Shown: in pieces, positions 27,572 to 36,302 of the stretch | Numbering within the stretch: the first letter of the stretch is position 1 | How the letters are laid out: every line of letters starts with the position of its first letter | Source: an uncultured SAR116 cluster alpha proteobacterium | GTDB lineage: Bacteria; Pseudomonadota; Alphaproteobacteria; Puniceispirillales; Puniceispirillaceae | Direction: 5' to 3' | NCBI GenBank assembly: GCA_902596655.1 | Contig: CACJUX010000010.1 | Coordinates: 1 to 63,763 of the forward strand | DNA length: 63,763 nucleotides | Made by a program: the position numbers and the translations under genes | The notes under the pieces: model-generated | Told to the model about the DNA's origin: nothing | Databases searched by the model: none | The model's input: the letters and a program-made list of their open reading frames with translations, nothing else

Positions 27572-29068
27572 ATGACAGAGGAACAAATCAACATCGAAAC
27601 CTTCCCGAGAGCTGGCGCGGTGCAGCAGACCCGCCGAGTGCCTCACAACTTGCCGGCCGAGCAGAATTTACTTGGCGCTATCCTGCTGGATAACAGCGCC
27701 ATTGAGCGCATTGATGACCGACTGCGAGCGGAACATTTCTATGACCCACTGCATGGGCGGATCTTCAGCATCATGTCACGCCTCATTCAGCGCGGCCAGC
27801 TGGCAAATCCGGTAACGCTGAAATCCTTCTTCTCGGCCGAGCATGATTTCACCGATACCAATACAGAGGAATATCTTGGGGAGCTTGCCGATGGCGTGAT
27901 TAGCATAGCACAGGCACCTAATTATGCTAGCACCATCCATGAAGCACATATTCGTAGGGAATTGATTTCTGTCGGCGATGCCGTCATTTACGATGCTAGC
28001 CATCCCGATGTTGATTTACCAGCCAGCACTCAGATCGAGGCTGCCGAGGCCGCCCTGTTCAGGCTAGCCGAAACCGATCAGTCGGGATCGGGGCTGCGTG
28101 GTTTTGATACCATCATAGCCGCATCCATCAATCAAGCCGACATCGCCCGCAAAAGCGACGGTCATCTGTCTGGCACCAGCACTGGCCTAACCGATCTGAA
28201 CAATCTACTTGGCGGGCTACATCGCTCCGATCTGATCATCCTTGCTGGACGTCCAGCGATGGGCAAGACGGCGCTAGCAACCAACATGGCCTTTCACACC
28301 GCAACCACGACCCGTACCGGTGAAATGGCCTCGCCTGTCGCTTTTTTCTCGTTAGAAATGGCAGCAGAACAGCTGGGAACACGAATTCTAAGTGAGCGCG
28401 CGCAGATTGACTCCGAACAGATTCGCCGCGGCAAGCTGAATAGTGAGGAGTTTGATAGGCTGGTTACGGCGAGCAATAGCATCTCGACAGCTCCCTTTTT
28501 CATCGATGACACGCCCTCGCTCTCCGTTTCCCAGATTGCAAGTCGCGCCCGACGGATGAAGCGCACAACAGGCCTAGGTCTGATTGTTGTAGATTATCTG
28601 CAACTCCTGACTCCGCAGCTTGGCGTCAGCTCAGAAAACCGGGTTCAGGAAATATCAAACATCAGCCGCACATTGAAAGCCATCGCAAAGGAGCTGGATG
28701 TTCCAGTGCTGGCCCTCTCGCAGCTTTCTCGCGCCGTCGAGCAGCGCGAGGACAAACGGCCAAATCTGGCTGACCTGCGAGAGTCTGGCTCAATTGAACA
28801 GGACGCAGATGTGGTTATGTTTGTCTATCGCGAGGAATATTATCTGAACAAGCGCGAACCAGAGCACGATCTGCGGGACACCATGGAAGACTACAATTCG
28901 AAACACGAGGCTTGGGTTCAGAAAATGCAGGCTGCTGAGAACAAAGCTGAGATTATTGTTGGCAAACAGCGTCACGGGCCGACAGGATCAGTAAACGTGC
29001 ATTTTGAGAGACGTTTCACTCATTTCAGTGATCTAAAGGAAAGTACACATCTGCCAGAAGGGTTTTAG
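27572..29068 (+). CDS. dnaB: replicative DNA helicase DnaB
   Basis: A 498-residue hexameric helicase that unwinds the replication fork. The N-terminal collar begins RVPHNLPAEQNLLGAILLD; the RecA-like domain has Walker A LAGRPAMGKTA (about residue 226-236), LVTASNSISTAPFFIDDTP, Walker B LIVVDYLQLL and the arginine-rich end with KQRHGPTGSV. About 30 residues longer than E. coli DnaB, partly from an insert near DLRDTMEDYNSKHEAW. It is followed by alr with a 39 bp gap; no intein is present. Confidence 0.97.
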   Translation: MTEEQINIETFPRAGAVQQTRRVPHNLPAEQNLLGAILLDNSAIERIDDRLRAEHFYDPLHGRIFSIMSRLIQRGQLANPVTLKSFFSAEHDFTDTNTEEYLGELADGVISIAQAPNYASTIHEAHIRRELISVGDAVIYDASHPDVDLPASTQIEAAEAALFRLAETDQSGSGLRGFDTIIAASINQADIARKSDGHLSGTSTGLTDLNNLLGGLHRSDLIILAGRPAMGKTALATNMAFHTATTTRTGEMASPVAFFSLEMAAEQLGTRILSERAQIDSEQIRRGKLNSEEFDRLVTASNSISTAPFFIDDTPSLSVSQIASRARRMKRTTGLGLIVVDYLQLLTPQLGVSSENRVQEISNISRTLKAIAKELDVPVLALSQLSRAVEQREDKRPNLADLRESGSIEQDADVVMFVYREEYYLNKREPEHDLRDTMEDYNSKHEAWVQKMQAAENKAEIIVGKQRHGPTGSVNVHFERRFTHFSDLKESTHLPEGF

Positions 29069-29107
29069 CAGCACCGTGAAGTTGCCGGTGCAATCACGAT
29101 GGGGTGA

Positions 29108-30289
29108 ATGGTTTTGCAGCATATGTTTGGCTCGGCTGACAGCCTAATTACCATTGATCTTGATGCCATTACCGCCAACTGGCGTTATATGGACAGTCTT
29201 TCTGCGGCCTCGACATTGACTGCCAGTGTGGTCAAGGCTGACGCCTATGGCCTTGGCGCCGATGTTATTGCGCCGCGGCTTGCCGCCGAGGGATGCCAGC
29301 TGTTTTTCGTGATGTCACTTGATGAGGGCATTCGGCTGCGTCACAGCCTGCACCTTGCTGGCTTTGACGGCCTGCCCATTTTCTGTCTTTCCGGCTGCCA
29401 TGCAGGACAGGAGAAGGAATATCTCGCGAATGGATTGTCACCCGTGATCAATGATCTTAACCAAATCGCCCGACTCGGCATACTGGCCAAGCGCCATGAC
29501 CTCGCCATTCCGGCCGCGTTGCATGTTGACACCGGCATGACACGGCTCGGCCTCTCCCCGGATGAGACAGATTGGCTAGTCGCGCATATTCAAGATGGGG
29601 CTGACGCGCTTGAAGGGATTGAGCTAATCTATCTAATGAGCCATATGAGCAGCGCCGAGGTTGAAAGTGCTCCCAGTAATGGCCAGCAATTGGATGCTTT
29701 CAAGGCCTTGCGTCCCTTTTTTGCAAAGGCAAGGGCTAGCCTTGCCAATAGCGGTGGTGTTCTGTTAGGCAAGAGGTTTCATTTCGATATGACACGTCCT
29801 GGAGTTGCACTCTATGGCGCGCACCCGGCTGGCGTCAGTGCTGCTTCCGAAAAGGCTGAGTTACTGCACCCTGTGGTCAAATGGGATGCACGAATCCTGC
29901 AGCTACGCCATGCGTGTAGCGGCGAGGCTGTTGGTTATGGCGGCACCCATATCCTGAGGCGTGACTCGCTGATCGCGACAGTTGGCGTTGGCTATGGCGA
30001 TGGCTATCCGCGATGTCTTGGTGGCATCGCTGTGGCACAGATCAAAGGCCATCCCGCCCCAATCATTGGCCGCATTTCGATGGACAGCATGGCGCTGGAT
30101 GTCACCGACATGCCTGAGACCGCGATCCGGTCCGCAACCACCGCGCGACTGCTTGGATCGCATTATGACATCAGTATGATGGCAAAGGATGCTGGTACCA
30201 TCAGCTATGAAATCTTGACCAGTCTTGGGCAGCGTCCTGCCCGTCACTATCTTGGGAACAGCTGTGGCTCAACAATTGATTGTCTATAG
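29108..30289 (+). CDS. alr: alanine racemase
   Basis: A 393-residue PLP enzyme making D-alanine for peptidoglycan. The PLP lysine is in ASVVKADAYGLGA (about residue 42), the substrate-binding region has HVDTGMTRLG, and the second catalytic base Tyr lies in GVGYGDGYPR (about 296); GRISMDSMALDVT follows. Start at 29108 with GATGGGG upstream; a second ATG at 29123 is possible. It lies between dnaB and mlaE, a common alphaproteobacterial order. Confidence 0.96.
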   Translation: MVLQHMFGSADSLITIDLDAITANWRYMDSLSAASTLTASVVKADAYGLGADVIAPRLAAEGCQLFFVMSLDEGIRLRHSLHLAGFDGLPIFCLSGCHAGQEKEYLANGLSPVINDLNQIARLGILAKRHDLAIPAALHVDTGMTRLGLSPDETDWLVAHIQDGADALEGIELIYLMSHMSSAEVESAPSNGQQLDAFKALRPFFAKARASLANSGGVLLGKRFHFDMTRPGVALYGAHPAGVSAASEKAELLHPVVKWDARILQLRHACSGEAVGYGGTHILRRDSLIATVGVGYGDGYPRCLGGIAVAQIKGHPAPIIGRISMDSMALDVTDMPETAIRSATTARLLGSHYDISMMAKDAGTISYEILTSLGQRPARHYLGNSCGSTIDCL

Positions 30290-30397
30290 CCAAAACCGGC
30301 AAATGGCGGCATAACTATAGCGGCCATGGACAACTGACTACCCGGCGTTCTGGCGAAATACGCCGTCTGGTCCGGCACCGTCAATCAAGAGGATGTG

Positions 30398-31171
30398 ATG
30401 ATCGGCTTTCTACAAAACATTGGACGGACGGCTCTTAGCTTTTTAGCAGCGATTGGGCGGATCACATTGTTTACGGTAAATGCGGTGCGATGGACGTTTC
30501 TGCCGCCCTATTATCTAAAACAGTTTTTCCGACAGGTTCTTGATATTGGCTATTTCTCGCTGCCGGTTGTTGGCCTTACAACGCTGTTCTCAGGTATGGT
30601 GCTGGCCCTTCAATCCTATACGGGTTTTGCGCGTTTTTCCGCCGAGGACACGGTAGCGACAGTGGTTGTGCTGTCAGTAACGCGCGAGTTGGGTCCGGTG
30701 CTTGCTGGCCTGATGGTTGCCGGCAGGATTGGCGCGTCGATGGCAGCGGAGATTGGCACCATGCGCGTAACAGACCAGATTGATGCACTGGATACGCTGT
30801 CGACACGGCCAATGCAATATCTTGTGGCACCACGCATTCTGGCGGGAACGATTTGCCTACCCTTTCTGGTCCTAGTAGGTGATCTGATTGGGGTTTTTGG
30901 AGGTTATATCGTTGGCGTCTACCGCCTTGGCTTCAACCCCTCAATCTACCTGTCACGGACCCTTGAATATCTGGAATTTTCCGATGTTACAATGGGCCTG
31001 ATCAAGGCTGCAGTGTTCGGCTTTCTTATAGCGCTGATGGGGTGTTACCATGGCTATCACTCGGGAAACGGTGCGGAGGGAGTTGGTCGGGCCACCACCA
31101 ACGCCGTTGTCTCATCATCGATCCTGATCCTTATCTCCAATTATCTCGTAACAGCACTTTTTTTTGGCTAA
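30398..31171 (+). CDS. mlaE: MlaE family lipid ABC transporter permease
   Basis: A 257-residue inner-membrane permease (DUF140/MlaE). Membrane segments and the motif VTRELGPVLAGLMVAGRIGASMAAEIGTM (broken here as the family core) are evident, followed by ALDTLSTRPMQYLVAPRI. Such proteins move phospholipids between the membranes with MlaF. A GTG directly before the ATG is an alternative start. It is followed 21 bp downstream by mlaF; mlaD, mlaC and mlaB are not here. Confidence 0.93.
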   Translation: MIGFLQNIGRTALSFLAAIGRITLFTVNAVRWTFLPPYYLKQFFRQVLDIGYFSLPVVGLTTLFSGMVLALQSYTGFARFSAEDTVATVVVLSVTRELGPVLAGLMVAGRIGASMAAEIGTMRVTDQIDALDTLSTRPMQYLVAPRILAGTICLPFLVLVGDLIGVFGGYIVGVYRLGFNPSIYLSRTLEYLEFSDVTMGLIKAAVFGFLIALMGCYHGYHSGNGAEGVGRATTNAVVSSSILILISNYLVTALFFG

Positions 31172-31192
31172 CAGCTTGGGCATTTTCTGATC

Positions 31193-32008
31193 ATGGCAAA
31201 AAAGACACAGACGGGTAGCAGTACGGCGGTGCCCAAGATCGAAATGCAGGGCGTTATGAAATCATTTGGCGGCAAGCATGTGCTGAGGGGGATTGATCTT
31301 ATCCTTAATGCGGAGGAATCAGTGACGCTGATCGGCACATCGGGCTGTGGCAAATCAATCACGCTGAAATGTCTGCTAGGACTGATTACCGCCGATAGTG
31401 GGTCGATCAAGGTTGATGGCACGGAGATTCTTGGAACCGACCGTACAACATTGGAGGCGATGCGCCGCCGCTTTGGCATGACCTTTCAGTTTGGCGCCTT
31501 GTTTGACTCCCTACCTATCTGGGAAAATGTCACCTTCCGCCTGCGCCACCAGCAGAAAATGAACCGCACTGATGCCCGTGACCTCGCCGTTGACACAATC
31601 ACCCAGCTTGGACTGTCTCCACAGGTCATTGACCAATATCCAGCTGAATTGTCAGGCGGCATGCAAAAGCGGGTTGCATTGGCACGGGCAATCGCCGACA
31701 AACCGGAAATCCTGCTCTTTGACGAGCCAACATCAGGACTCGATCCGATCACTGGCGGGGTGATTGACCGATTGATCATCGACGCCGTCAAACGTCTGGG
31801 CGCAACAGCCATGACCATCAGCCATGACATGGCCTCGGTCCGTCGGATCGCCGACAAGGTGGCGATGATCCACAATGGCGTGATCATCTGGTGTGGACCG
31901 GTGGCGGAGATGGATGAAACAGGCATTCCCGAAGTTGACCAATTCGTGCATGGCCGAGCTGAGGGTCCGCTGACAACTGCCGCCAAGGAAGAGGCACGGC
32001 GGGGATAA
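31193..32008 (+). CDS. mlaF: MlaF family lipid ABC transporter ATPase
   Basis: A 271-residue ATPase that powers MlaE. Walker A GTSGCGKS (about residue 49-56), Q-loop FQFGALFDSLPIWENV, signature LSGGMQKRVALARA and Walker B LLFDEPTSGLDP are all present. The last 25 residues (EGPLTTAAKEEARRG) are an acidic tail. It overlaps radA by one base (TAATG), so translation is coupled. The missing MlaD substrate-binding partner must be encoded elsewhere. Confidence 0.93.
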   Translation: MAKKTQTGSSTAVPKIEMQGVMKSFGGKHVLRGIDLILNAEESVTLIGTSGCGKSITLKCLLGLITADSGSIKVDGTEILGTDRTTLEAMRRRFGMTFQFGALFDSLPIWENVTFRLRHQQKMNRTDARDLAVDTITQLGLSPQVIDQYPAELSGGMQKRVALARAIADKPEILLFDEPTSGLDPITGGVIDRLIIDAVKRLGATAMTISHDMASVRRIADKVAMIHNGVIIWCGPVAEMDETGIPEVDQFVHGRAEGPLTTAAKEEARRG

Positions 32009-33378
32009 TGGCAAAAACCAGCGTCAGTTTTGTCTGTCAGGAATGCGGCGGCACGCATCGTAAATGGTCCGGCCGGTGCGATCATTGCGGTGCATGGAAC
32101 ACCATAGCCGAGGAACGCCGGGAGGCCATCGCCGGTCCAGGCAAACGAGCCACCGGGCAACGCATCGACATGCAGCCACTGGCAATGAATACCAACACCA
32201 AACCCCTGCAGCGAATGGTTACCGGAGTTGCCGAATTTGATCGGGTTTCTGGCGGCGGTCTTGTCCCTGGCTCAGCTAGCCTGATCGGTGGCGATCCGGG
32301 AATTGGAAAGTCAACACTGCTGTTGCAATTGGTATGTCAGTTGGCCAGGGCCGGTGTGCGTACCGCCTATATCTCCGGTGAGGAATCCGCCGATCAGGTG
32401 CGGATGCGGGCCAGACGTCTCGGACTTGGTGAAGCCGAAGTCGAGCTGGCGACAGCGACCAATGCCAGCGACATCGCTGCCTCGATGGGTGGCACCGATG
32501 GGCCAGCGGTGATTGTCATTGATTCGATTCAGACGATGTTTCTGCCGACGCTGGATTCGGCACCCGGAACAGTCTCTCAGGTCCGGGCCAGCGCGCAGGA
32601 CTTGATCAGAACGGCAAAACAGCACAACGCGGCGCTGCTGATTGTGGGACATGTGACCAAGGATGGAGCCATCGCCGGTCCACGCGTTCTTGAGCATATG
32701 GTTGACACCGTGCTGTATTTTGAAGGTGACAGATCGCATCATTTTCGTATCCTGCGGGGTGTGAAAAACCGCTTTGGCGCAACGGACGAGATTGGCGTCT
32801 TCGAAATGGTTGAGGCCGGACTTGCCGAGGTGCCAAACCCATCCGAGCTATTTCTGGCGGACCGGCATGATGACGTTACCGGTGCAGTGGTCTTTGCCGG
32901 GATTGAGGGAAGTCGCCCTCTTCTCGTGGAAATTGAGGCGTTGGTTGCGCCCTCCTCGCTTGCCTCACCACGGCGCAATGTCGTCGGTTGGGACAGCAGC
33001 AGGCTGGCCATGCTGACCGCCGTTCTTGAGGCACGCTGCGGTGTTCCGCTCTCGGGACGTGATATTTTTCTCAATGTCGCCGGTGGCTTGAAAATTTCGG
33101 AAACGGCTGCCGATCTTGCCGTCGCCGCGGCGCTGATCTCATCGGTGACCAGCCGCGCCGCGCCAGCACGAACGGTGTTCTTTGGCGAGGTGGCGCTGTC
33201 AGCCGAATTACGACAGGTGGCGCAGGCTGAGGCACGACTCAAAGAAGCAGCCAAATTGGGCTTTGACAACGCAGTTTTGCCGCGCCCTCGCAAGAAATTA
33301 CTTGCACCAGAGGGACTTTCGCTGTCACAACCCGCGACATTGGCCGATTTGATTGATATGATGTTCGGCACACCATGA
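32008..33378 (+). CDS. radA: DNA repair protein RadA
   Basis: A 456-residue RecA-like branch-migration helicase used in recombinational repair. Zinc finger Cys10, Cys13, Cys24, Cys27 (FVCQECG, RCDHCGAW), Walker A GGDPGIGKST, the KNRFG motif (RGVKNRFGATDE), and a Lon-like C-terminal domain (VVGWDSSRLAMLTAVLEARCG). It starts by overlapping mlaF and precedes cvpA by 28 bp in the conserved radA-cvpA-purF order. Confidence 0.97.
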   Translation: MAKTSVSFVCQECGGTHRKWSGRCDHCGAWNTIAEERREAIAGPGKRATGQRIDMQPLAMNTNTKPLQRMVTGVAEFDRVSGGGLVPGSASLIGGDPGIGKSTLLLQLVCQLARAGVRTAYISGEESADQVRMRARRLGLGEAEVELATATNASDIAASMGGTDGPAVIVIDSIQTMFLPTLDSAPGTVSQVRASAQDLIRTAKQHNAALLIVGHVTKDGAIAGPRVLEHMVDTVLYFEGDRSHHFRILRGVKNRFGATDEIGVFEMVEAGLAEVPNPSELFLADRHDDVTGAVVFAGIEGSRPLLVEIEALVAPSSLASPRRNVVGWDSSRLAMLTAVLEARCGVPLSGRDIFLNVAGGLKISETAADLAVAAALISSVTSRAAPARTVFFGEVALSAELRQVAQAEARLKEAAKLGFDNAVLPRPRKKLLAPEGLSLSQPATLADLIDMMFGTP

Positions 33379-33406
33379 CCGCTATCACGAGCAAGAGTTT
33401 GCCCCG

Positions 33407-34099
33407 ATGAGCATTGATATCAGCGCACTGAACATCCTGGACTATGCGATTGTCATCATTCTGGTAGTCTCGGCGATTTTGTCGACATTGCGCGGCATGA
33501 CGCGCGAGGCGCTGGGGCTTGTAGGCTGGCCGATAGCCATTTTTGCGGCAAAATATTCCGCACCAGTCATCGAGCCGGTAATTGTCAGCTTGATCAATTT
33601 GGGTGGCATTGGCAAGGCGCTTTCATGGGCGCTGCCATTTGCGGTCGTCGTCGTTCTGTGGTTTGTCATCGCCAGCGTTCTGGCACCGGGGCTGAAGCGC
33701 GCCGGACTTGGCGCTCTCGACCGTTGGCTTGGCATAGTTTTTGGCCTGATCCGGGGCTATGTCATTGTGCTTCTGACCTATGCGGTGGCCGTTGTAATCA
33801 TGGAAGGCGAGACCAACCTCCCAAAACAGGTTGGTCAGGCGGCCTTTAATCCCTACGTCCGGGCCAGTGTGATCAGCCTGTCTGCAATGGCCCCTGATGA
33901 CATGCGGAGCCGCATTCTGGACAATGTGCCTTCGGCACCTGATATGGACATTGAGGACGCAGCCAGCAATTTGGCAGAATCCACAAGTGACACAGCCCGT
34001 GAACCAGTGGCTGATGCGGTAAAAAATGCGGCCGGCGTGGTGGCAAATGAGACGACAATCAATTTCGACCTTCTAGAGGATGAGGCCAACAGCCAATGA
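33407..34099 (+). CDS. cvpA: CvpA family membrane protein
   Basis: A 230-residue inner-membrane protein. Four hydrophobic segments fill the first 140 residues, with the family signature ILDYAIVIILVVSAILSTLR and GMTREALGLVGW. The C-terminal 60 residues are charged and cytosolic. CvpA proteins affect colicin V export and envelope stress, but the molecular role is unresolved. It overlaps purF by 4 bases (ATGA). Confidence 0.92.
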   Translation: MSIDISALNILDYAIVIILVVSAILSTLRGMTREALGLVGWPIAIFAAKYSAPVIEPVIVSLINLGGIGKALSWALPFAVVVVLWFVIASVLAPGLKRAGLGALDRWLGIVFGLIRGYVIVLLTYAVAVVIMEGETNLPKQVGQAAFNPYVRASVISLSAMAPDDMRSRILDNVPSAPDMDIEDAASNLAESTSDTAREPVADAVKNAAGVVANETTINFDLLEDEANSQ

Positions 34100-35553
34100 T
34101 TCACCCCTTCGCCGCGCCGGACGATGATAACGACAAGTTGCAGGAAGAATGCGCTGTTTTTGGCATTTATGGGTCTGATGAGGCAAATGTGCTCACCGCC
34201 CTCGGCCTGCATGCCCTGCAGCATCGAGGCCAGGAAGCGTGTGGCATCGTCACCCATGATGGCCAGCATTTTCACGCTCATCGCGGACTTGGCCATGTGG
34301 GTGAAAATTTCAATGCCAACTCTGGACACATCGACACGCTTGTCGGTCACATCGGCATCGGCCACAACCGTTATTCAACGAGTGGCAATACCAACGACAT
34401 TCTGGAAATTCAGCCCTTTTCATCTCGACTTGCCTTTGGTGGTTTTGCGCTGGCACACAACGGCAATCTGACAAATGCTGCCCGATTACGGTCATCACTT
34501 ATCGATACTGGAAGCCTATTCCAGTCATCATCCGATACAGAAATCATCGTGCACCTGGTCGCACGCTCGCATCAAGAGAGTGTAACCGACCGGCTGATTG
34601 ATGCGCTGCGGCAAATCGAGGGCGCATATTCACTGGTCTGTGTCGCCGACGACATGCTGATCGGAGTACGTGATCCGCTTGGCATTCGCCCGCTGGTTCT
34701 GGGTGAGCGTGATGGCAGTTTCGTGCTGGCGTCCGAAACCTGCGCTCTGGACATTGTGGGAGCCAAATTTATCCGCGATATTGAACCTGGTGAAATGGTT
34801 GTTGTTGATCAGGACGGGCTAAGCTCACTGCATCCCTTTCAATCAAAACCATCGCGCTTCTGTGTCTTTGAATATATCTATTTCGCTCGTCCCGACTCGG
34901 TTTTGGAAGGCCGCGGCGTCTATCATGCCCGCAAGGCGATCGGCGCCGAACTGGCCAGAGAGTCCAGTGTCGAGGCGGATATCGTCATTCCTGTTCCTGA
35001 TTCTGGCGTTCCAGCTGCACTAGGATTTGCAGAGGCGTCAGGCGTACAGTTTGAGCTTGGCATCATCCGCAATCATTATATCGGCCGGACCTTTATCCAG
35101 CCGACACAAGAAGGCCGCACCGACTCCGTTAAGCTCAAACATAATGCAAATCCCGAGGCTGTTCACGGTAAGCGAGTCGTTCTAGTGGACGACTCGATCG
35201 TCCGCGGCACGACATCTCGCAAGATTGTCAATATGATGCGGGCTGCAGGCGCTGCCGAAGTGCATATGCGCATTGCCAGCCCACCGACAAAAAGTCCCTG
35301 TTTCTATGGTGTTGATACTCCAGATCAGGATCAATTGATCGCGGCGAAGATGACAATTAACCAGGTCGCCAACGATATTGATGCCGACAGCCTTGCCTTC
35401 ATCAGCATTGATGGATTGTATCGGGCGCTTGGTGAGGTTAGACGAGAGACAGCATCACCACAATTCTGTGATGCCTGTTTTACCGGTGATTACCCAATCG
35501 CTCTGACAACTGGACTGAGCGACAAGCGCGTTTCGCATGGTAGCAGCGTCTAG
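34096..35553 (+). CDS. purF: amidophosphoribosyltransferase
   Basis: First committed enzyme of purine synthesis, converting PRPP and glutamine to phosphoribosylamine; 485 residues. The glutaminase nucleophile is Cys19 (EECAVFGIYG), after an 18-residue propeptide that is removed in this class. HNRYSTSG and AHNGNL shape the glutaminase site, and VVLVDDSIVRGTTSRKI is the PRPP-binding loop. Cysteine residues CVFEY, CFYGVD and DACFTGDYP are consistent with the Bacillus-type enzyme that carries a 4Fe-4S cluster. It overlaps cvpA and is followed by an SDR. Confidence 0.97.
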   Translation: MIHPFAAPDDDNDKLQEECAVFGIYGSDEANVLTALGLHALQHRGQEACGIVTHDGQHFHAHRGLGHVGENFNANSGHIDTLVGHIGIGHNRYSTSGNTNDILEIQPFSSRLAFGGFALAHNGNLTNAARLRSSLIDTGSLFQSSSDTEIIVHLVARSHQESVTDRLIDALRQIEGAYSLVCVADDMLIGVRDPLGIRPLVLGERDGSFVLASETCALDIVGAKFIRDIEPGEMVVVDQDGLSSLHPFQSKPSRFCVFEYIYFARPDSVLEGRGVYHARKAIGAELARESSVEADIVIPVPDSGVPAALGFAEASGVQFELGIIRNHYIGRTFIQPTQEGRTDSVKLKHNANPEAVHGKRVVLVDDSIVRGTTSRKIVNMMRAAGAAEVHMRIASPPTKSPCFYGVDTPDQDQLIAAKMTINQVANDIDADSLAFISIDGLYRALGEVRRETASPQFCDACFTGDYPIALTTGLSDKRVSHGSSV

Positions 35554-35564
35554 GAGGAAATCAG

Positions 35565-36302
35565 GTGACAGATGAATCGCAGGGTCTGGCTGGCAAGCTG
35601 GTTTTGGTTACCGGAGCAAGTCGCGGCATTGGCCGGGCTGTTGCCATTGCCGCCGCCGCCGCCGGCGCGGAAATATTGATAACCGGAAGAACAATCGGCG
35701 CGCTCGAGGAGGTTGATGACAAGATCAAAGCTGCCGATGGGAGAGCGACAATTGTCGAAATGGACATTAAGGACACGACCGCGATCCCGCGTCTAGCCGC
35801 TGCAATTTTGGAACGCTGGGGACGATTGGACGGCCTTGTTGTCAATGCTGGAATGCTGCCCGCGTTGACGCCGGTCACCCATCTGCAACCTGAAGTATGG
35901 GATGAATGCCTTGCCGTAAATCTGAGTGGACCATGGCATCTGATCAGAGCGATGGACCCTCTGCTACGGACTGCCCCTGCTGGGCGAGCAATTCTGGTAT
36001 CATCTGGCGCGGCGGCTGGAAGCAGGCCCTTCTGGGGACCCTACGCCGCAGCAAAAGCAGGGTTGGAGGCGCTTGCCAGATCGTGGGCAGGTGAGAGCGA
36101 ACAAACCAATCTGCGGATCAACATTCTCAATCCGGGTGCCACCGCAACTACGATGCGGGCATCCGCCTACCCAGGCGAGGATCAAGCCGCTCTACCCAAG
36201 CCAAAAGATATCGCCCCAGCTTTTCTTCAATTGCTAAGCCCCTATTGCGTGCATCATGGCGCCCTGCTCAGTGCGCGTGAGATGCTTGACTTAACAGTCT
36301 AG
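35565..36302 (+). CDS. short-chain dehydrogenase/reductase
   Basis: A 245-residue Rossmann-fold oxidoreductase. The cofactor motif is VTGASRGIGRA, then NAGML, and the active site is Ser in LVSSGAA and Tyr-x3-Lys in GPYAAAKAG. The substrate is unknown. It begins with GTG 11 bp after purF, with AGGAGG upstream, and likely shares its operon. The stop overlaps the convergent mnmC stop by 3 bases. A purF-SDR order is frequent in alphaproteobacteria. Confidence 0.9.
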   Translation: MTDESQGLAGKLVLVTGASRGIGRAVAIAAAAAGAEILITGRTIGALEEVDDKIKAADGRATIVEMDIKDTTAIPRLAAAILERWGRLDGLVVNAGMLPALTPVTHLQPEVWDECLAVNLSGPWHLIRAMDPLLRTAPAGRAILVSSGAAAGSRPFWGPYAAAKAGLEALARSWAGESEQTNLRINILNPGATATTMRASAYPGEDQAALPKPKDIAPAFLQLLSPYCVHHGALLSAREMLDLTV

